Below, piece by piece: positions 1 to 9,007 of a stretch of DNA of 20,955 nt. The notes beneath the pieces were generated by a model that worked only from the letters and a program-made list of their open reading frames with translations, was not told where the DNA came from and searched no databases. Origin of the DNA: PBB1 sp031390425 (GTDB taxonomy: Bacteria > Pseudomonadota > Gammaproteobacteria > Burkholderiales > Burkholderiaceae_C). The stretch is taken from the NCBI GenBank assembly GCA_031390425.1, contig JANMTL010000296.1:1-20955 (forward strand). The letters run 5' to 3'. Within the stretch, counting starts at the first letter, position 1, and the number at the start of each line of letters is the position of its first letter. A program made the translations under genes and the position numbers.

Positions 1-1662
<1,662 letters not shown>

Positions 1663-1667
1663 GCGGG

Positions 1668-2351
1668 TCAGTCTTTCAGGGGCACCGAGGCCTCGGTGGC
1701 GCGGTCGACCTGCATCTCGCGCAGATCGTGGGCAAAGCCTTCCAGCTCGGCTTCGCAGGCGCCGACCATCTTGCCGAAGATGTTGTAGGCCAGCACCGCC
1801 GGGATCGCCACCGCCAGCCCGGCGGCGGTCATCACCAGCGCCTCACCCACCGGGCCCGAAACGCGCTCGATGGTGATCGTGCCGGCCGTCGAGATGCTGA
1901 CCAGCGCGTGGTAGATGCCCCACACCGTGCCGAACAGCCCGATGAACGGCGCGGTGCTGCCGATGGAGGCGAGCAGCACCTGACCGAACTGCAGCTGCGT
2001 CAGCACCGCATGCAGCGCATCGCGCAGCCGACGTGTCAGTTGCGATTCGCGCAGACCGCGCGCTTCGAGCGTTTGCGCGTTGGGTTGCGCGGTGGCGGCC
2101 GCCAGCAACGGCGTCAGCACGCGCTCGCGGTCGAAGGCGCCGAGCTGGTTGCGGGCGGCATCGAGATCGGCGGCGGCCCAGAACGCCGGCACCGCACGAG
2201 CGATGTCGCTGCGCACGCGGCGCAGCAGCCAGCCCTTCCAGAAGATCAGCACCCACGCGCTGATCGACATCACCAGCAACAGCACGGCGACGCTGCGCGT
2301 GATCGCGTCGCCTTGCTGCCAGAACTGTTGAAAGCCGGTCATGGTTTGCAC
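1668..2351 (-). CDS. exbB: ExbB/TolQ/MotA-type proton channel protein
   Basis: Partner of ExbD in the inner-membrane proton motor. The 227-residue product shows the three-helix layout of the family: helix 1 near residues 19-38, a large cytoplasmic loop, helix 2 near 123-148 with GLFGTVWGI, and helix 3 near 168-193. Thr142, Glu170 and Thr175 correspond by alignment from memory to E. coli ExbB Thr148, Glu176 and Thr181, which line the proton path. The start given is a GTG 7 bases after the dapB stop; an ATG at 2340-2342, three codons in, is equally possible because neither has a clear Shine-Dalgarno sequence. It is co-directional with dapB and exbD, so cotranscription is likely. TolQ is the alternative name. 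Confidence 0.88.
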   Translation of the reverse strand: MQTMTGFQQFWQQGDAITRSVAVLLLVMSISAWVLIFWKGWLLRRVRSDIARAVPAFWAAADLDAARNQLGAFDRERVLTPLLAAATAQPNAQTLEARGLRESQLTRRLRDALHAVLTQLQFGQVLLASIGSTAPFIGLFGTVWGIYHALVSISTAGTITIERVSGPVGEALVMTAAGLAVAIPAVLAYNIFGKMVGACEAELEGFAHDLREMQVDRATEASVPLKD

Positions 2352-2358
2352 GATGGGG

Positions 2359-3210
2359 TCAGGCCAAGCCGAGCACGTCGTTCATGTCGAACAAGCCGCT
2401 GCTCCGGGCGGCCAGGAAACGCGCCGCGCGCAGGCTGCCTTGCGCATAAGTGGCGCGGCTCGAACTCTTGTGCGTGATTTCGATGCGCTCGCCGGTGCCT
2501 GCAAACAGCACCGTGTGGTCGCCGACGATGTCGCCGCCGCGAATCGTCGCGAAGCCGATGGTGGACGGATCGCGCTCGCCGCCGTCGGGTGAAGAAAGGC
2601 CTTCACGGCCGTACACCCCGCAGGTTTTCAGATCGCGCCCGAGTGCGGCGGCCACCACCTCGCCCATCTTCAGCGCGGTGCCGCTCGGCGCATCGACCTT
2701 GTGGCGGTGGTGGGCTTCGATGATCTCGATGTCGTAGCCCTCGTTCAACATGCGCGCAGCGGTGTCCAGCAGCTTGAGAACCACATTCACCCCAACGCTC
2801 ATGTTGGGCGCCAGTGTGATTGCGATGTGGCGGGCGTGGTCGGCGATCTCGGCCTTTTGCCGGTCGCTGAAGCCGGTGGTGCCGATCACCACCTTGACGC
2901 CGAGTTCGCGACATACCGCCAGATGCGCCAGCGTGCCAGCGGGCCGGGTGAAGTCGATCAGCACCTGCGATTGGGCGAGCCCGGCGCGCAGGTCCGAGGT
3001 GATGGTGACGCCGCTCACGTGTCCTGCGAATGCGGCCGCATCGTGTCCGAGTGCGGGGCTGCCGGGCACGTCGAGCGCGCCGCTCAGCAGCAGATCGCTC
3101 GACCCGATCACCGCTTCGATCAGCATGCGGCCCATGCGCCCCGACGCGCCGGCGACGGCGATTCTCAACGGTTGCACGGTGCGCGCGGACGCGTCCGACG
3201 ACAGACTCAT
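2359..3210 (-). CDS. dapB: 4-hydroxy-tetrahydrodipicolinate reductase DapB
   Basis: NAD(P)H-dependent cytoplasmic reductase of the lysine/diaminopimelate pathway, converting hydroxy-tetrahydrodipicolinate to tetrahydrodipicolinate. It has 283 residues, slightly longer than E. coli DapB because of an N-terminal tail of about 14 residues. The nucleotide-binding GASGRMGR lies at 21-28. The active-site signature HHRHKVDAPSGTA lies at 167-179, with the catalytic His168 and Lys171 and the substrate-binding end of the motif all present. The frame stays open far upstream, but the ATG at 3208-3210 is chosen because it overlaps the bamE stop by one base (TGATG), a normal coupling arrangement, and because homology begins shortly after it. 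Identification is secure. Confidence 0.96.
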   Translation of the reverse strand: MSLSSDASARTVQPLRIAVAGASGRMGRMLIEAVIGSSDLLLSGALDVPGSPALGHDAAAFAGHVSGVTITSDLRAGLAQSQVLIDFTRPAGTLAHLAVCRELGVKVVIGTTGFSDRQKAEIADHARHIAITLAPNMSVGVNVVLKLLDTAARMLNEGYDIEIIEAHHRHKVDAPSGTALKMGEVVAAALGRDLKTCGVYGREGLSSPDGGERDPSTIGFATIRGGDIVGDHTVLFAGTGERIEITHKSSSRATYAQGSLRAARFLAARSSGLFDMNDVLGLA

Positions 3211-3755
3211 CAACGCGGCTCGAGCGGCGGGTAGACGCGGTTCGGCGCCACGACGGGGGTGTCGACCTGAGCGGGCTTGGGCGGCGCTTTCAGCGCTTGA
3301 AGCTGCGCTTCTGTCAGCGCCAGCGACGGAGCCTTTGCGCCTGGCTTGACGGTGTCGATCGACGCAACGAAGGCTTCTTCGGCCGGCAACTCGCCGCCGG
3401 TGTCGAGGCTTTTCAGGCGCTCGCCGTCGAACAGGGCCACGACGCTGCGGCGTTGCGGGTCGGTTCCCTGGCGGCGGATGGTGAACACATAGTCCCAGCG
3501 GTCGGCGTGGAACACGTCGGCCAACAACGGCGAGCCGAGGATGTCGCGCACCTGGGCACGCGACATGCCGGGCTGGATGCGCGACACCTGTTCTTGGGTC
3601 ACCACATTGCCCTGAACGATCTCGACCTTGTACGGCGTGACGACGCTGAGGATGGTGTCCGAAGGGTCCAGCGACGCGCAGCCTGCGAGGCTGGCGGCGA
3701 CCCACGCCATCGAGGCGAGCAGCAGGGGCGGACGTACAGCGAACAGCAAAGGCAT
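3210..3755 (-). CDS. bamE: Outer-membrane assembly lipoprotein BamE (SmpA/OmlA)
   Basis: Lipoprotein subunit of the BAM complex that inserts beta-barrel proteins into the outer membrane. With the start used here the product has 181 residues and begins with a hydrophobic signal ending in the lipobox LAGC, Cys26 being the lipidated residue. The SmpA/OmlA domain follows, with the usual KVEIVQGNVVTQEQV, G-M-S-R-xQVR, LGSPLLADVFHADRWDYVF progression. The frame is open further 5' to 3860, with an ATG at 3807-3809, but that would give an implausible 44-residue signal and would run through a possible -10 box (TAGAAT on the minus strand, 3808-3813). The long Pro/Ala-rich C-terminal tail is usual for betaproteobacterial members. 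It is divergent from fur, as in other proteobacteria. Confidence 0.92.
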   Translation of the reverse strand: MPLLFAVRPPLLLASMAWVAASLAGCASLDPSDTILSVVTPYKVEIVQGNVVTQEQVSRIQPGMSRAQVRDILGSPLLADVFHADRWDYVFTIRRQGTDPQRRSVVALFDGERLKSLDTGGELPAEEAFVASIDTVKPGAKAPSLALTEAQLQALKAPPKPAQVDTPVVAPNRVYPPLEPR

Positions 3756-3853
3756 GACGGTATCCAGGGCACGCAAAAGCGAGAGCCCGACTCGATATGA
3801 TCGATTCATTCTAGCGGTCGGGCCTGTGAGCCGATCGCACGGCGGGAGCTTCC
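3756..3853. promoter_or_regulatory. Divergent bamE/fur promoter region
   Basis: A 98-base gap between divergent genes. On the minus strand TAGAAT (3808-3813) matches the -10 consensus at five of six bases and would serve bamE. On the plus strand TATGAT (3796-3801) also matches at five of six and would serve fur. No convincing -35 hexamer sits at 16-18 bases from either. A GGGAG Shine-Dalgarno stretch precedes the fur ATG. I did not find a clear Fur box here. Assignment is by inspection only. Confidence 0.4.
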
Positions 3854-4282
3854 ATGACAAACGCAGACGAACTGAAAAACAGCGGCTTGAAGGCCACGCT
3901 GCCGCGCATCAAGATCCTCGAAGTCTTCCAGCAAACCATGCAACGCCACATGACGGCGGAAGACGTGTTCAAGGTCTTGCTGGCCGACGGCTCCGACGTG
4001 GGCTTGGCCACGGTGTACCGGGTGTTGATGCAATTCGAGCAGGCCGGCATCCTGTCGCGCAACCATTTCGAGTCCGGCAAATCGGTGTTCGAGCTCAACG
4101 AAGGCAAGCACCACGATCACCTGGTGTGCATGGACTGCGGGCGGGTCGAGGAGTTTTTCGACGCCGAAATCGAGAAGCGTCAGCGAGCGGTGGCGCAGAG
4201 CCGGGGTTTCGAGTTGCAAGAGCACGCGCTCTCGTTGTATGTGGTGTGCACCAAAAGGGCCTGCCCGCACCGCGTGCGCTGA
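3854..4282 (+). CDS. fur: Ferric uptake regulator Fur
   Basis: Iron-responsive dimeric repressor that binds Fur boxes when loaded with Fe2+. It has 142 residues, the usual length. An N-terminal winged helix spans about residues 1-83, with the recognition helix around SDVGLATVYRVLMQFEQAG. The metal-binding start of the dimerisation domain follows: HHDH at 86-89 and C92-x2-C95. A second cysteine pair, Cys132 and Cys137, sits near the C terminus. The start ATG at 3854 has a GGGAG ribosome site just upstream. It is divergent from bamE and convergent with hprK, 37 bases apart at their ends. Fur rather than Zur or PerR is judged from overall similarity and genomic position. Confidence 0.95.
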   Translation: MTNADELKNSGLKATLPRIKILEVFQQTMQRHMTAEDVFKVLLADGSDVGLATVYRVLMQFEQAGILSRNHFESGKSVFELNEGKHHDHLVCMDCGRVEEFFDAEIEKRQRAVAQSRGFELQEHALSLYVVCTKRACPHRVR

Positions 4283-4319
4283 GCTGATACAGGCCCGACG
4301 CGTCTGCCACCACCCTCGC

Positions 4320-5276
4320 TCAGTCGGTGGTGCCGCGCTCCAGGGCGCGTTGGTGGCGCTCGATGAATTCTTTGTAGGTGTCGATGCCGCGCAGTTGCAA
4401 GATCGTGTTGCGCACCGCCGCTTCGACCAGCACCGCGAGGTTGCGACCGGCATCCACCGCGATCACCGCCTTGCGCACCGGCACTTCGAGGATGTTTTCG
4501 TACAGCGGCTCGTAGGGCAGCCGCTCGAACTCGCGCTCCATGGTTTCGGTGCGCACCAGATGGACGATCAGCTTGACGCGCATCTTGCGGCGCACGGCGG
4601 TCTCTCCGAAAATCGCCTTGATGTCGAGCAGGCCGATGCCGCGCACTTCGAGCAGGTTGATCAACAGCTCCGGGCAGCGTCCCTCGAGCGCCGTTTGCGA
4701 CATCCGGTAGATGTCCACCGCGTCGTCGGCCACCAGGCCGTGGCCGCGTGAGATCAACTCCAGCCCGAGCTCGCTCTTGCCCAGGCCCGACTCGCCGGTC
4801 AGCAACACGCCCAGCCCGAGGATGTCCATGAAGACGCCGTGCCGCGTGGTGCGCTCTGCGAACAACTGGCTCAGGTAACCGCGCACCATGTCGATGACCT
4901 GGCCGGCCGACTCGGCGGTGACGAACAGCGGGATCGCAGCGCGCTCGCACATCGCGATCAGCCGGTCGGGCGGCACCTGGCCGTCGGCGACGACCACCAC
5001 CGGCGGCTCCAGCGTCACGATGCGCTGGATGCGCCGCTCCTGGTCTTCGGCAGACGCGTCCATCAGGTAGGCCACCTCGCGGCGACCGACGAGTTGCACC
5101 CGGTACGGGTGGATGTAGTTGAGGTAGCCGACCAGGTCGGCGGCCGATTGCGCGTTGCGCACCGCCGCTTCGTCGAAGCGGCGTTCGGGGTGCGCGTGAC
5201 CGGCGATCCACTCCCAGTGCAGCGCGACACGGTGGTGTTCGAACAGCGCCTCGGCGCTGATGACAATGGGTTTCAT
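4320..5276 (-). CDS. hprK: HPr kinase/phosphorylase HprK
   Basis: Bifunctional enzyme that phosphorylates and dephosphorylates the regulatory serine of HPr. In betaproteobacteria it belongs to a regulatory PTS rather than to sugar uptake. The 318-residue length matches the family. An N-terminal domain covers about 1-130. The C-terminal kinase domain has catalytic His146, the P-loop GESGLGKSE at 161-169, the Asp pair in VADDAV near 184-185, and the HprK signature EVRGIGLLDI at 210-219. The product ends in the usual C-terminal helix. It lies 70 bases downstream of ptsN on the same strand, so the two are probably cotranscribed. Genes for HPr and enzyme I are not in the window. Confidence 0.96.
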   Translation of the reverse strand: MKPIVISAEALFEHHRVALHWEWIAGHAHPERRFDEAAVRNAQSAADLVGYLNYIHPYRVQLVGRREVAYLMDASAEDQERRIQRIVTLEPPVVVVADGQVPPDRLIAMCERAAIPLFVTAESAGQVIDMVRGYLSQLFAERTTRHGVFMDILGLGVLLTGESGLGKSELGLELISRGHGLVADDAVDIYRMSQTALEGRCPELLINLLEVRGIGLLDIKAIFGETAVRRKMRVKLIVHLVRTETMEREFERLPYEPLYENILEVPVRKAVIAVDAGRNLAVLVEAAVRNTILQLRGIDTYKEFIERHQRALERGTTD

Positions 5277-5346
5277 GCGGTGCAGGTTCGCTGTGGCAAC
5301 CCCGACGGTATCAGCGCGCGGACTGCCAGTGCGCGCTGGATCGTCG

Positions 5347-5817
5347 TCAGGCCACCGACCTCAGCGGCTCCCAGTTGGCAATGAGCTCGTGCACCTTGGC
5401 GGCGTCGGTCTCGGTTTTCAGGCGCTCGCGCAACTCGCGATCGCTGAGCATTTCCGCGATTTCAGACAAGATTTCGAGGTGCCGCTGAGTCGCCGCTTCG
5501 GGCACCAGCAAGAAGATAAGCAGCGTGACGGGCTCGTCGTCGGGCGCATCGAAAGGAATCGGTTGCTGCACGCGGGCCACCGCCGCCAGCGGGTTCTTCA
5601 AGCCCTTGATGCGCCCGTGCGGAATCGCCACGCCGTGGCCGAGGCCGGTGGAGCCGAGCCGCTCGCGCGCGAACAGGTTGTCGGTGACAGTGGCCCGCGC
5701 GATGGCGTGCTGGTTCTCGAACAGCAATCCCGCGTGTTCAAACACGCGCTTCTTGCTGGTGGCGTCCACATCGACCAGCACGTTGCTGGCGGGCAGGATG
5801 GCGGCAAGACGGTTCAT
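5347..5817 (-). CDS. ptsN: Nitrogen-PTS EIIA component PtsN (EIIA-Ntr)
   Basis: Terminal phosphoacceptor of the nitrogen-related phosphotransferase system, which adjusts potassium and nitrogen physiology by protein contacts and does not transport sugar. It has 156 residues, typical for PtsN. The phosphorylation site is His67 in GHGVAIPHGR. The start is set at the ATG (5815-5817) that begins MNRLAAILP, because the longer frame to 5958 adds only non-homologous sequence. It is followed by hprK and preceded, 244 bases upstream on the same strand, by hpf. The gap contains a strong terminator for hpf, so ptsN probably has its own promoter; TACAAT on the minus strand at 5885-5890 is a possible -10. 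Confidence 0.93.
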   Translation of the reverse strand: MNRLAAILPASNVLVDVDATSKKRVFEHAGLLFENQHAIARATVTDNLFARERLGSTGLGHGVAIPHGRIKGLKNPLAAVARVQQPIPFDAPDDEPVTLLIFLLVPEAATQRHLEILSEIAEMLSDRELRERLKTETDAAKVHELIANWEPLRSVA

Positions 5818-5950
5818 CGGGCGATCCAAGCGACAACTTCGGCCGGGGCCTCGTTGCGCGCTTGCGGTGAGCCAAAAACGGCTGATTGTAAAAACGAGAT
5901 GCGTTCCCTGCGACGAAAGGAAGCTCCCGGCAGATGCATTGTGCCCATGA

Positions 5951-5965
5951 TGCTGCATCGCAGCA
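5951..5965. repeat. Short perfect inverted repeat upstream of ptsN
   Basis: Arms tgctgc and gcagca separated by three bases. It sits in the hpf-ptsN gap, between the hpf terminator and ptsN. On the minus strand its first arm overlaps a weak -35-like TTGCTG, 17 bases before CACAAT. It may be an operator or simply chance at this length. Confidence 0.3.
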
Positions 5966-6008
5966 ATGGCATCGTGCCCCGTGCTTGCGGGGGCGTGGTT
6001 TGCGACGC

Positions 6009-6033
6009 AAAAAAGCGACCCGCAGGCCGCTTT
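6009..6033 (-). terminator. Rho-independent terminator downstream of hpf
   Basis: Read on the minus strand, a 9-bp stem (AAAGCGGCC pairing with GGTCGCTTT, one G-U pair) closes a TGCG tetraloop and runs into a stretch of six T. It begins 28 bases after the hpf stop codon. Stem, tight loop and T-tract are all present, so this is a textbook intrinsic terminator. It separates hpf from ptsN-hprK transcriptionally, at least in part. Confidence 0.85.
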
Positions 6034-6060
6034 CTCAAACCGGGAAGGGCGTGCGTCGGC

Positions 6061-6402
6061 TCAGGCTGCGCGCGCATCGAGTCGTTTCGCGGCCACATGG
6101 TGGTGGTCCTGGAGGCGGTCCTTGTGGCGGCACACCTGGCGATCGAGTTTGTCCATCAATTGATCGACAGCGGCGTACATGTCCTCGGCAGCGTGTTCTA
6201 TGAAGATGTCCTTGCCCTTCACGTGAAGGGTGACTTCGGCTTTCTGCCGGCGTTCCTTCTCCCTCAGCTTTTCCACCGACAGCAGCACGTTGATGTCGAC
6301 CACCTGGTCGAAATGGCGTGTGACCCGGTCCAGCTTTGCGAGCACGTACTCACGCAAGGAGGGAGTGATGTCGAGGTGATGGCCGCTGATCGTCAAGTTC
6401 AT
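6061..6402 (-). CDS. hpf: Ribosome hibernation promoting factor, short form (HPF/RaiA family)
   Basis: Small basic protein that binds the decoding centre of idle 30S/70S ribosomes in stationary phase. The 113-residue product begins MNLTISGHHLDITPSLREYV, a clear start of the sigma-54 modulation/S30EA fold, and lacks the C-terminal dimerisation domain of long HPF. The start ATG at 6400-6402 is fixed by a strong AAAGGAG ribosome site 6-7 bases upstream; the frame open to 6519 is not used. In many proteobacteria hpf follows rpoN. Here the 431 bases upstream hold no rpoN and the next gene is corA on the other strand. It is followed by its own terminator and then ptsN-hprK. Confidence 0.93.
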   Translation of the reverse strand: MNLTISGHHLDITPSLREYVLAKLDRVTRHFDQVVDINVLLSVEKLREKERRQKAEVTLHVKGKDIFIEHAAEDMYAAVDQLMDKLDRQVCRHKDRLQDHHHVAAKRLDARAA

Positions 6403-6499
6403 GGGAACTCCTTTTGCAGGAAATGAAAGACAGAGAGCACAACGGTGGGCCGTGCGTCGATGGACGACAGGTGCGACCCGACCGAAATTCATCTTGCGC

Positions 6500-6533
6500 C
6501 TGATCCGGTGGGCTGGCAAGACGACCGGATCAG
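6500..6533. repeat. 10-bp perfect inverted repeat with 14-base loop
   Basis: Arms ctgatccggt (6500-6509) and accggatcag (6524-6533) pair perfectly. Neither side has a T-tract, so it does not look like an intrinsic terminator. It lies about 100 bases upstream of the hpf start and could be an operator or a structured hpf leader element. Confidence 0.5.
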
Positions 6534-6636
6534 CGGCGCCCCGCCCCGGCGTGCGGTCTGCCCGGTTTGGGGGTCTGCGGGGCGGCGCTCACGCGGCCTG
6601 CGGCGCGGGCGCGGCCCTCCCAGCGGCCTGTGTCGA

Positions 6637-6663
6637 TGCGATAATTTTTGAGTTGAATCAACT
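6637..6663 (+). promoter_or_regulatory. Candidate corA promoter (extended -10) with abutting palindrome
   Basis: TG-C-GATAAT at 6637-6645 matches an extended -10 element (five of six in the hexamer plus the TG), which can work without a good -35; none is seen. The palindrome agttga-a-tcaact at 6651-6663 would sit on the transcription start and is placed like an operator. The resulting leader to the corA ATG would be about 180 bases. Confidence 0.4.
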
Positions 6664-6794
6664 GGAGTTCGACTTGGACGTGCCCCCGACGCGGTGACCG
6701 TCCACTCCACGCAGGCCCCGTGACGCATCGCGAGGTCGGGCCCGGGGTGAGACGGTTGTGACCCCCCCCGCACCTCTGCCTCTGCTGGGCCCAT

Positions 6795-6817
6795 CGACGG
6801 TGTCATCGGCACCGTCG
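6795..6817 (+). promoter_or_regulatory. Hairpin in the putative corA leader
   Basis: Arms cgacggtg (6795-6802) and caccgtcg (6810-6817) form an 8-bp GC-rich stem with a 7-base loop. It ends 7 bases before the GGAG ribosome site (6825-6828) of corA, a position where folding could influence translation. I recognise no known riboswitch class in it. Confidence 0.45.
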
Positions 6818-6833
6818 GCTTGTTGGAGCTGCC

Positions 6834-7793
6834 ATGCTCAATGTCTTCTCGCTGGCCAACGGTCGGCTGTTTCAGGAAGAAATCGAAAGTCACGCTGCGC
6901 TCGCCAACGTGCAGCCGGTGTGGGTCGACCTCGACGCGCCGACGGCCGAGGAAAAAGGCTGGATCGCGCAACACTTCGGCGTCACGATCCCCGACGACGC
7001 GGTCGATGACGACCTGGAGGAGTCGGCCCGCTTCTACGAGGAAGACAACGGCGAGCTGCACATCCGCTCCGACTTCCTGATCGACGACGACGAGACCCCG
7101 CGCAACGTGCGGGTGGCCTTCATCCTGTTCAAGAACGTGCTGTTCTCGGTGCACGGCGAAGAGCTGCCGGTGTTTCGCCTGCTGCGGCTGCGCGCGCGGC
7201 GTATCCCGGCGCTGATCGAAGACGCCAAGGACGTGCTGCTCAAGCTCTACGACGCCGACGCCGAGTACAGCGCCGACGCGCTCGAAGGCATCTACGACGC
7301 GCTGGAGAAAGTCAGCCAGCGCGTGCTGAAAGAAGACGTGAACGACGCCATGGCCGCCGAAGCGCTGTCGGCGATCGCCAAGGAGGAAGACCTGAACGGC
7401 CGCATCCGCCGCAACGTGATGGACACCCGGCGCGCGGTCAGCTTCATGATGCGCAGCCGACTGCTGAATGCCGAGCAGTTCGAGGAGGCGCGGCAGATCA
7501 TGCGCGACATCGATTCGCTCGACAGCCACACCACCTTCTTGTTCGACAAGATCAACTTCCTGATGAACGCGACGGTCGGCTTCATCAACATCAACCAGAA
7601 CAAGATCATCAAGATGTTCTCCGTGGCGAGCGTCGCGCTGCTGCCGCCGACGCTGATCGCCAGCATCTACGGCATGAACTTCAATGCGATGCCCGAGCTG
7701 ACCTGGCGCTGGGGCTATCCGTTTGCGATTGCGCTGATGGTCGTTTCGGTGGCGGCGCCGTTCATCTACTTCCGGCGCAAGGGCTGGCTGTAG
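6834..7793 (+). CDS. corA: Magnesium/cobalt transporter CorA
   Basis: Homopentameric inner-membrane channel for Mg2+ (also Co2+ and Ni2+). It has 319 residues, as in classical CorA. A large acidic cytoplasmic funnel domain occupies about residues 1-255, a long helix leads into membrane helix 1 near 258-279, the signature Gly-Met-Asn lies at 280-282 in YGMNFNAMPEL, and helix 2 is near 294-313, followed by a basic FRRKGWL tail, very close to the E. coli C terminus. The start is an ATG with GGAG five bases upstream. An MFS gene begins four bases after the stop, so the two are likely one transcript. Confidence 0.97.
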   Translation: MLNVFSLANGRLFQEEIESHAALANVQPVWVDLDAPTAEEKGWIAQHFGVTIPDDAVDDDLEESARFYEEDNGELHIRSDFLIDDDETPRNVRVAFILFKNVLFSVHGEELPVFRLLRLRARRIPALIEDAKDVLLKLYDADAEYSADALEGIYDALEKVSQRVLKEDVNDAMAAEALSAIAKEEDLNGRIRRNVMDTRRAVSFMMRSRLLNAEQFEEARQIMRDIDSLDSHTTFLFDKINFLMNATVGFININQNKIIKMFSVASVALLPPTLIASIYGMNFNAMPELTWRWGYPFAIALMVVSVAAPFIYFRRKGWL

Positions 7794-7797
7794 GGCG

Positions 7798-8982
7798 GTG
7801 AGTCACCCCTCGGGCGACCGCCCCGGCCGCGCGCTTGAACCCCACCTGATCGCGCTGCTGCGCGTGGCCTGCGCCACCACGCTGATGGTGCTGTCGTTCG
7901 CCATGCTGCAACCGGTGCTGGCGGTGCGGCTGCAGACGGCGGGAAACAGCGCGTCGGCGATCGGCGTGCTCGCGATGCTGCCGTTCCTGACCGTTGCGCT
8001 GATGGTGCCGCTGATGCCGCGGGTGTTCGAGCGGCTCGGCGTCGCCACCGCCTACCGCTGCGGCCTGGGCCTGGAAGCGCTCGCCGCGCTGGGCTATGCG
8101 GCGACTGCGAATTACACGCTGTGGTGCGCGCTGGCGGTGCTGGGCGGCATCGGCGCGGCGGCAGTCTGGAACGGCACCGAAGCGCTGATCGCGCACAACG
8201 CGCCCCCCGAACGGCGCGGGCGATTCACCGGCCTGTATCAGAGCGCGCTCGGCGCGGCGCTCGCCGTCGGGCCGTTCCTGCCGGGCCTGTTGCCGCTGTC
8301 GCCGCGCGCGCTGTCGGCCTTCGCTGCGGCGCTGATGCTGGCGGGCCTCGTCGTCACGTTCAGCCGCGCGGTGAGTGGGTTGCAAGCGAGCCATGCCGAC
8401 GCGTTGCCGACCGGTCTGTGGGCCACGATCTGCAGCGTGCCGGGCCTGGTGGCGATCGCTTTCGCGGGCGGCGTGTTCGAGGCCGGCCTCGGCTCGATCA
8501 CCACCGCGTACGGTTCGCAGGCGGGGCTGTCGCTGGCCGCCGCGACGTCGCTGGCCGGTGCGCTGGGCGTCGGCAGCTTCGTGTTGCAGTACCCCTGCGG
8601 CTGGCTGTCGGACCACGTCTCGCCGCGCCGGGTGTTCGGCTTGGCGGGCGCGCTGCTGCTGGCCGCGTCGGCGGCCTTCGTCGCGGCGATCGCGTGGCCG
8701 CCGGTCTTGTGGATCTGTGCTTTCGTCTGGGGCGCCGTCGGTGGGGCGCTGTACACGCTGACGATGATTCGCGTGGCGCACCAGTTCGCCGCCTCGTCAG
8801 CGATCGCCGGGACCGCCGCGATGATCACCGGCTACACCGTCGGCGGCGCGCTCGGCCCGTCGTTCAGCGGCGTGATGCTCGATCACTTCGGTGCGTACGG
8901 CCAGGCCGCGTGGCTGAGCGCGGTGGCGGTGGCGGTGCTGTGGCTGTCGCGCCGGTTTTCTGCGCGGGCCGAACACCCCTGA
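7798..8982 (+). CDS. Major facilitator superfamily transporter (YcaD-like)
   Basis: Putative secondary transporter with about twelve hydrophobic helices in 394 residues. The first half contains a loop of MFS type, MPRVFERLGVATAYR, between helices 2 and 3; the second half has an equivalent GWLSDHVSPRRVFG near residue 265-278. The start is a GTG four bases after the corA stop; the first internal ATG would remove part of helix 1, so GTG is preferred although its ribosome site is weak. The substrate cannot be told from sequence. Linkage to corA suggests cotranscription but not necessarily a shared function. The 3' end is convergent with the FAD oxidoreductase gene, 25 bases apart. Confidence 0.85.
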   Translation: MSHPSGDRPGRALEPHLIALLRVACATTLMVLSFAMLQPVLAVRLQTAGNSASAIGVLAMLPFLTVALMVPLMPRVFERLGVATAYRCGLGLEALAALGYAATANYTLWCALAVLGGIGAAAVWNGTEALIAHNAPPERRGRFTGLYQSALGAALAVGPFLPGLLPLSPRALSAFAAALMLAGLVVTFSRAVSGLQASHADALPTGLWATICSVPGLVAIAFAGGVFEAGLGSITTAYGSQAGLSLAAATSLAGALGVGSFVLQYPCGWLSDHVSPRRVFGLAGALLLAASAAFVAAIAWPPVLWICAFVWGAVGGALYTLTMIRVAHQFAASSAIAGTAAMITGYTVGGALGPSFSGVMLDHFGAYGQAAWLSAVAVAVLWLSRRFSARAEHP

Positions 8983-9007
8983 AGAGGTGCCGAGCAGCCG
9001 CGCGAAT

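Larger units (their letters stand above)
6403..6833. other. 431-bp non-coding gap between divergent hpf and corA
   Basis: No convincing reading frame; the open frames here have no recognisable protein character. It contains a 10-bp perfect inverted repeat (6500-6533), a possible extended -10 promoter for corA (6637-6645), a 13-base palindrome right after it (6651-6663), and an 8-bp hairpin (6795-6817) just ahead of the corA ribosome site. GC-rich sequence makes up most of the rest, with an AT-rich island at 6640-6662. Confidence 0.7.

Noticed and set aside
2359..3705. A dapB frame extended N-terminally to 448 codons.
   Set aside because: The extension overlaps bamE in another frame and is low-complexity; the ATG coupled to the bamE stop gives a normal DapB.
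4283..4319. Possible bidirectional terminator between the convergent fur and hprK genes.
   Set aside because: No stem with a T-tract can be drawn in the 37 bases.
6489..7529. Long minus-strand open frame of 346 codons opposite corA.
   Set aside because: It is the antisense of a certain corA gene; such shadows are common in GC-rich DNA and it has no start signal or family features.
8983..9007. Possible terminator between the MFS gene and the end of the lipid operon.
   Set aside because: The 25-base gap has no usable stem-loop or T-run.
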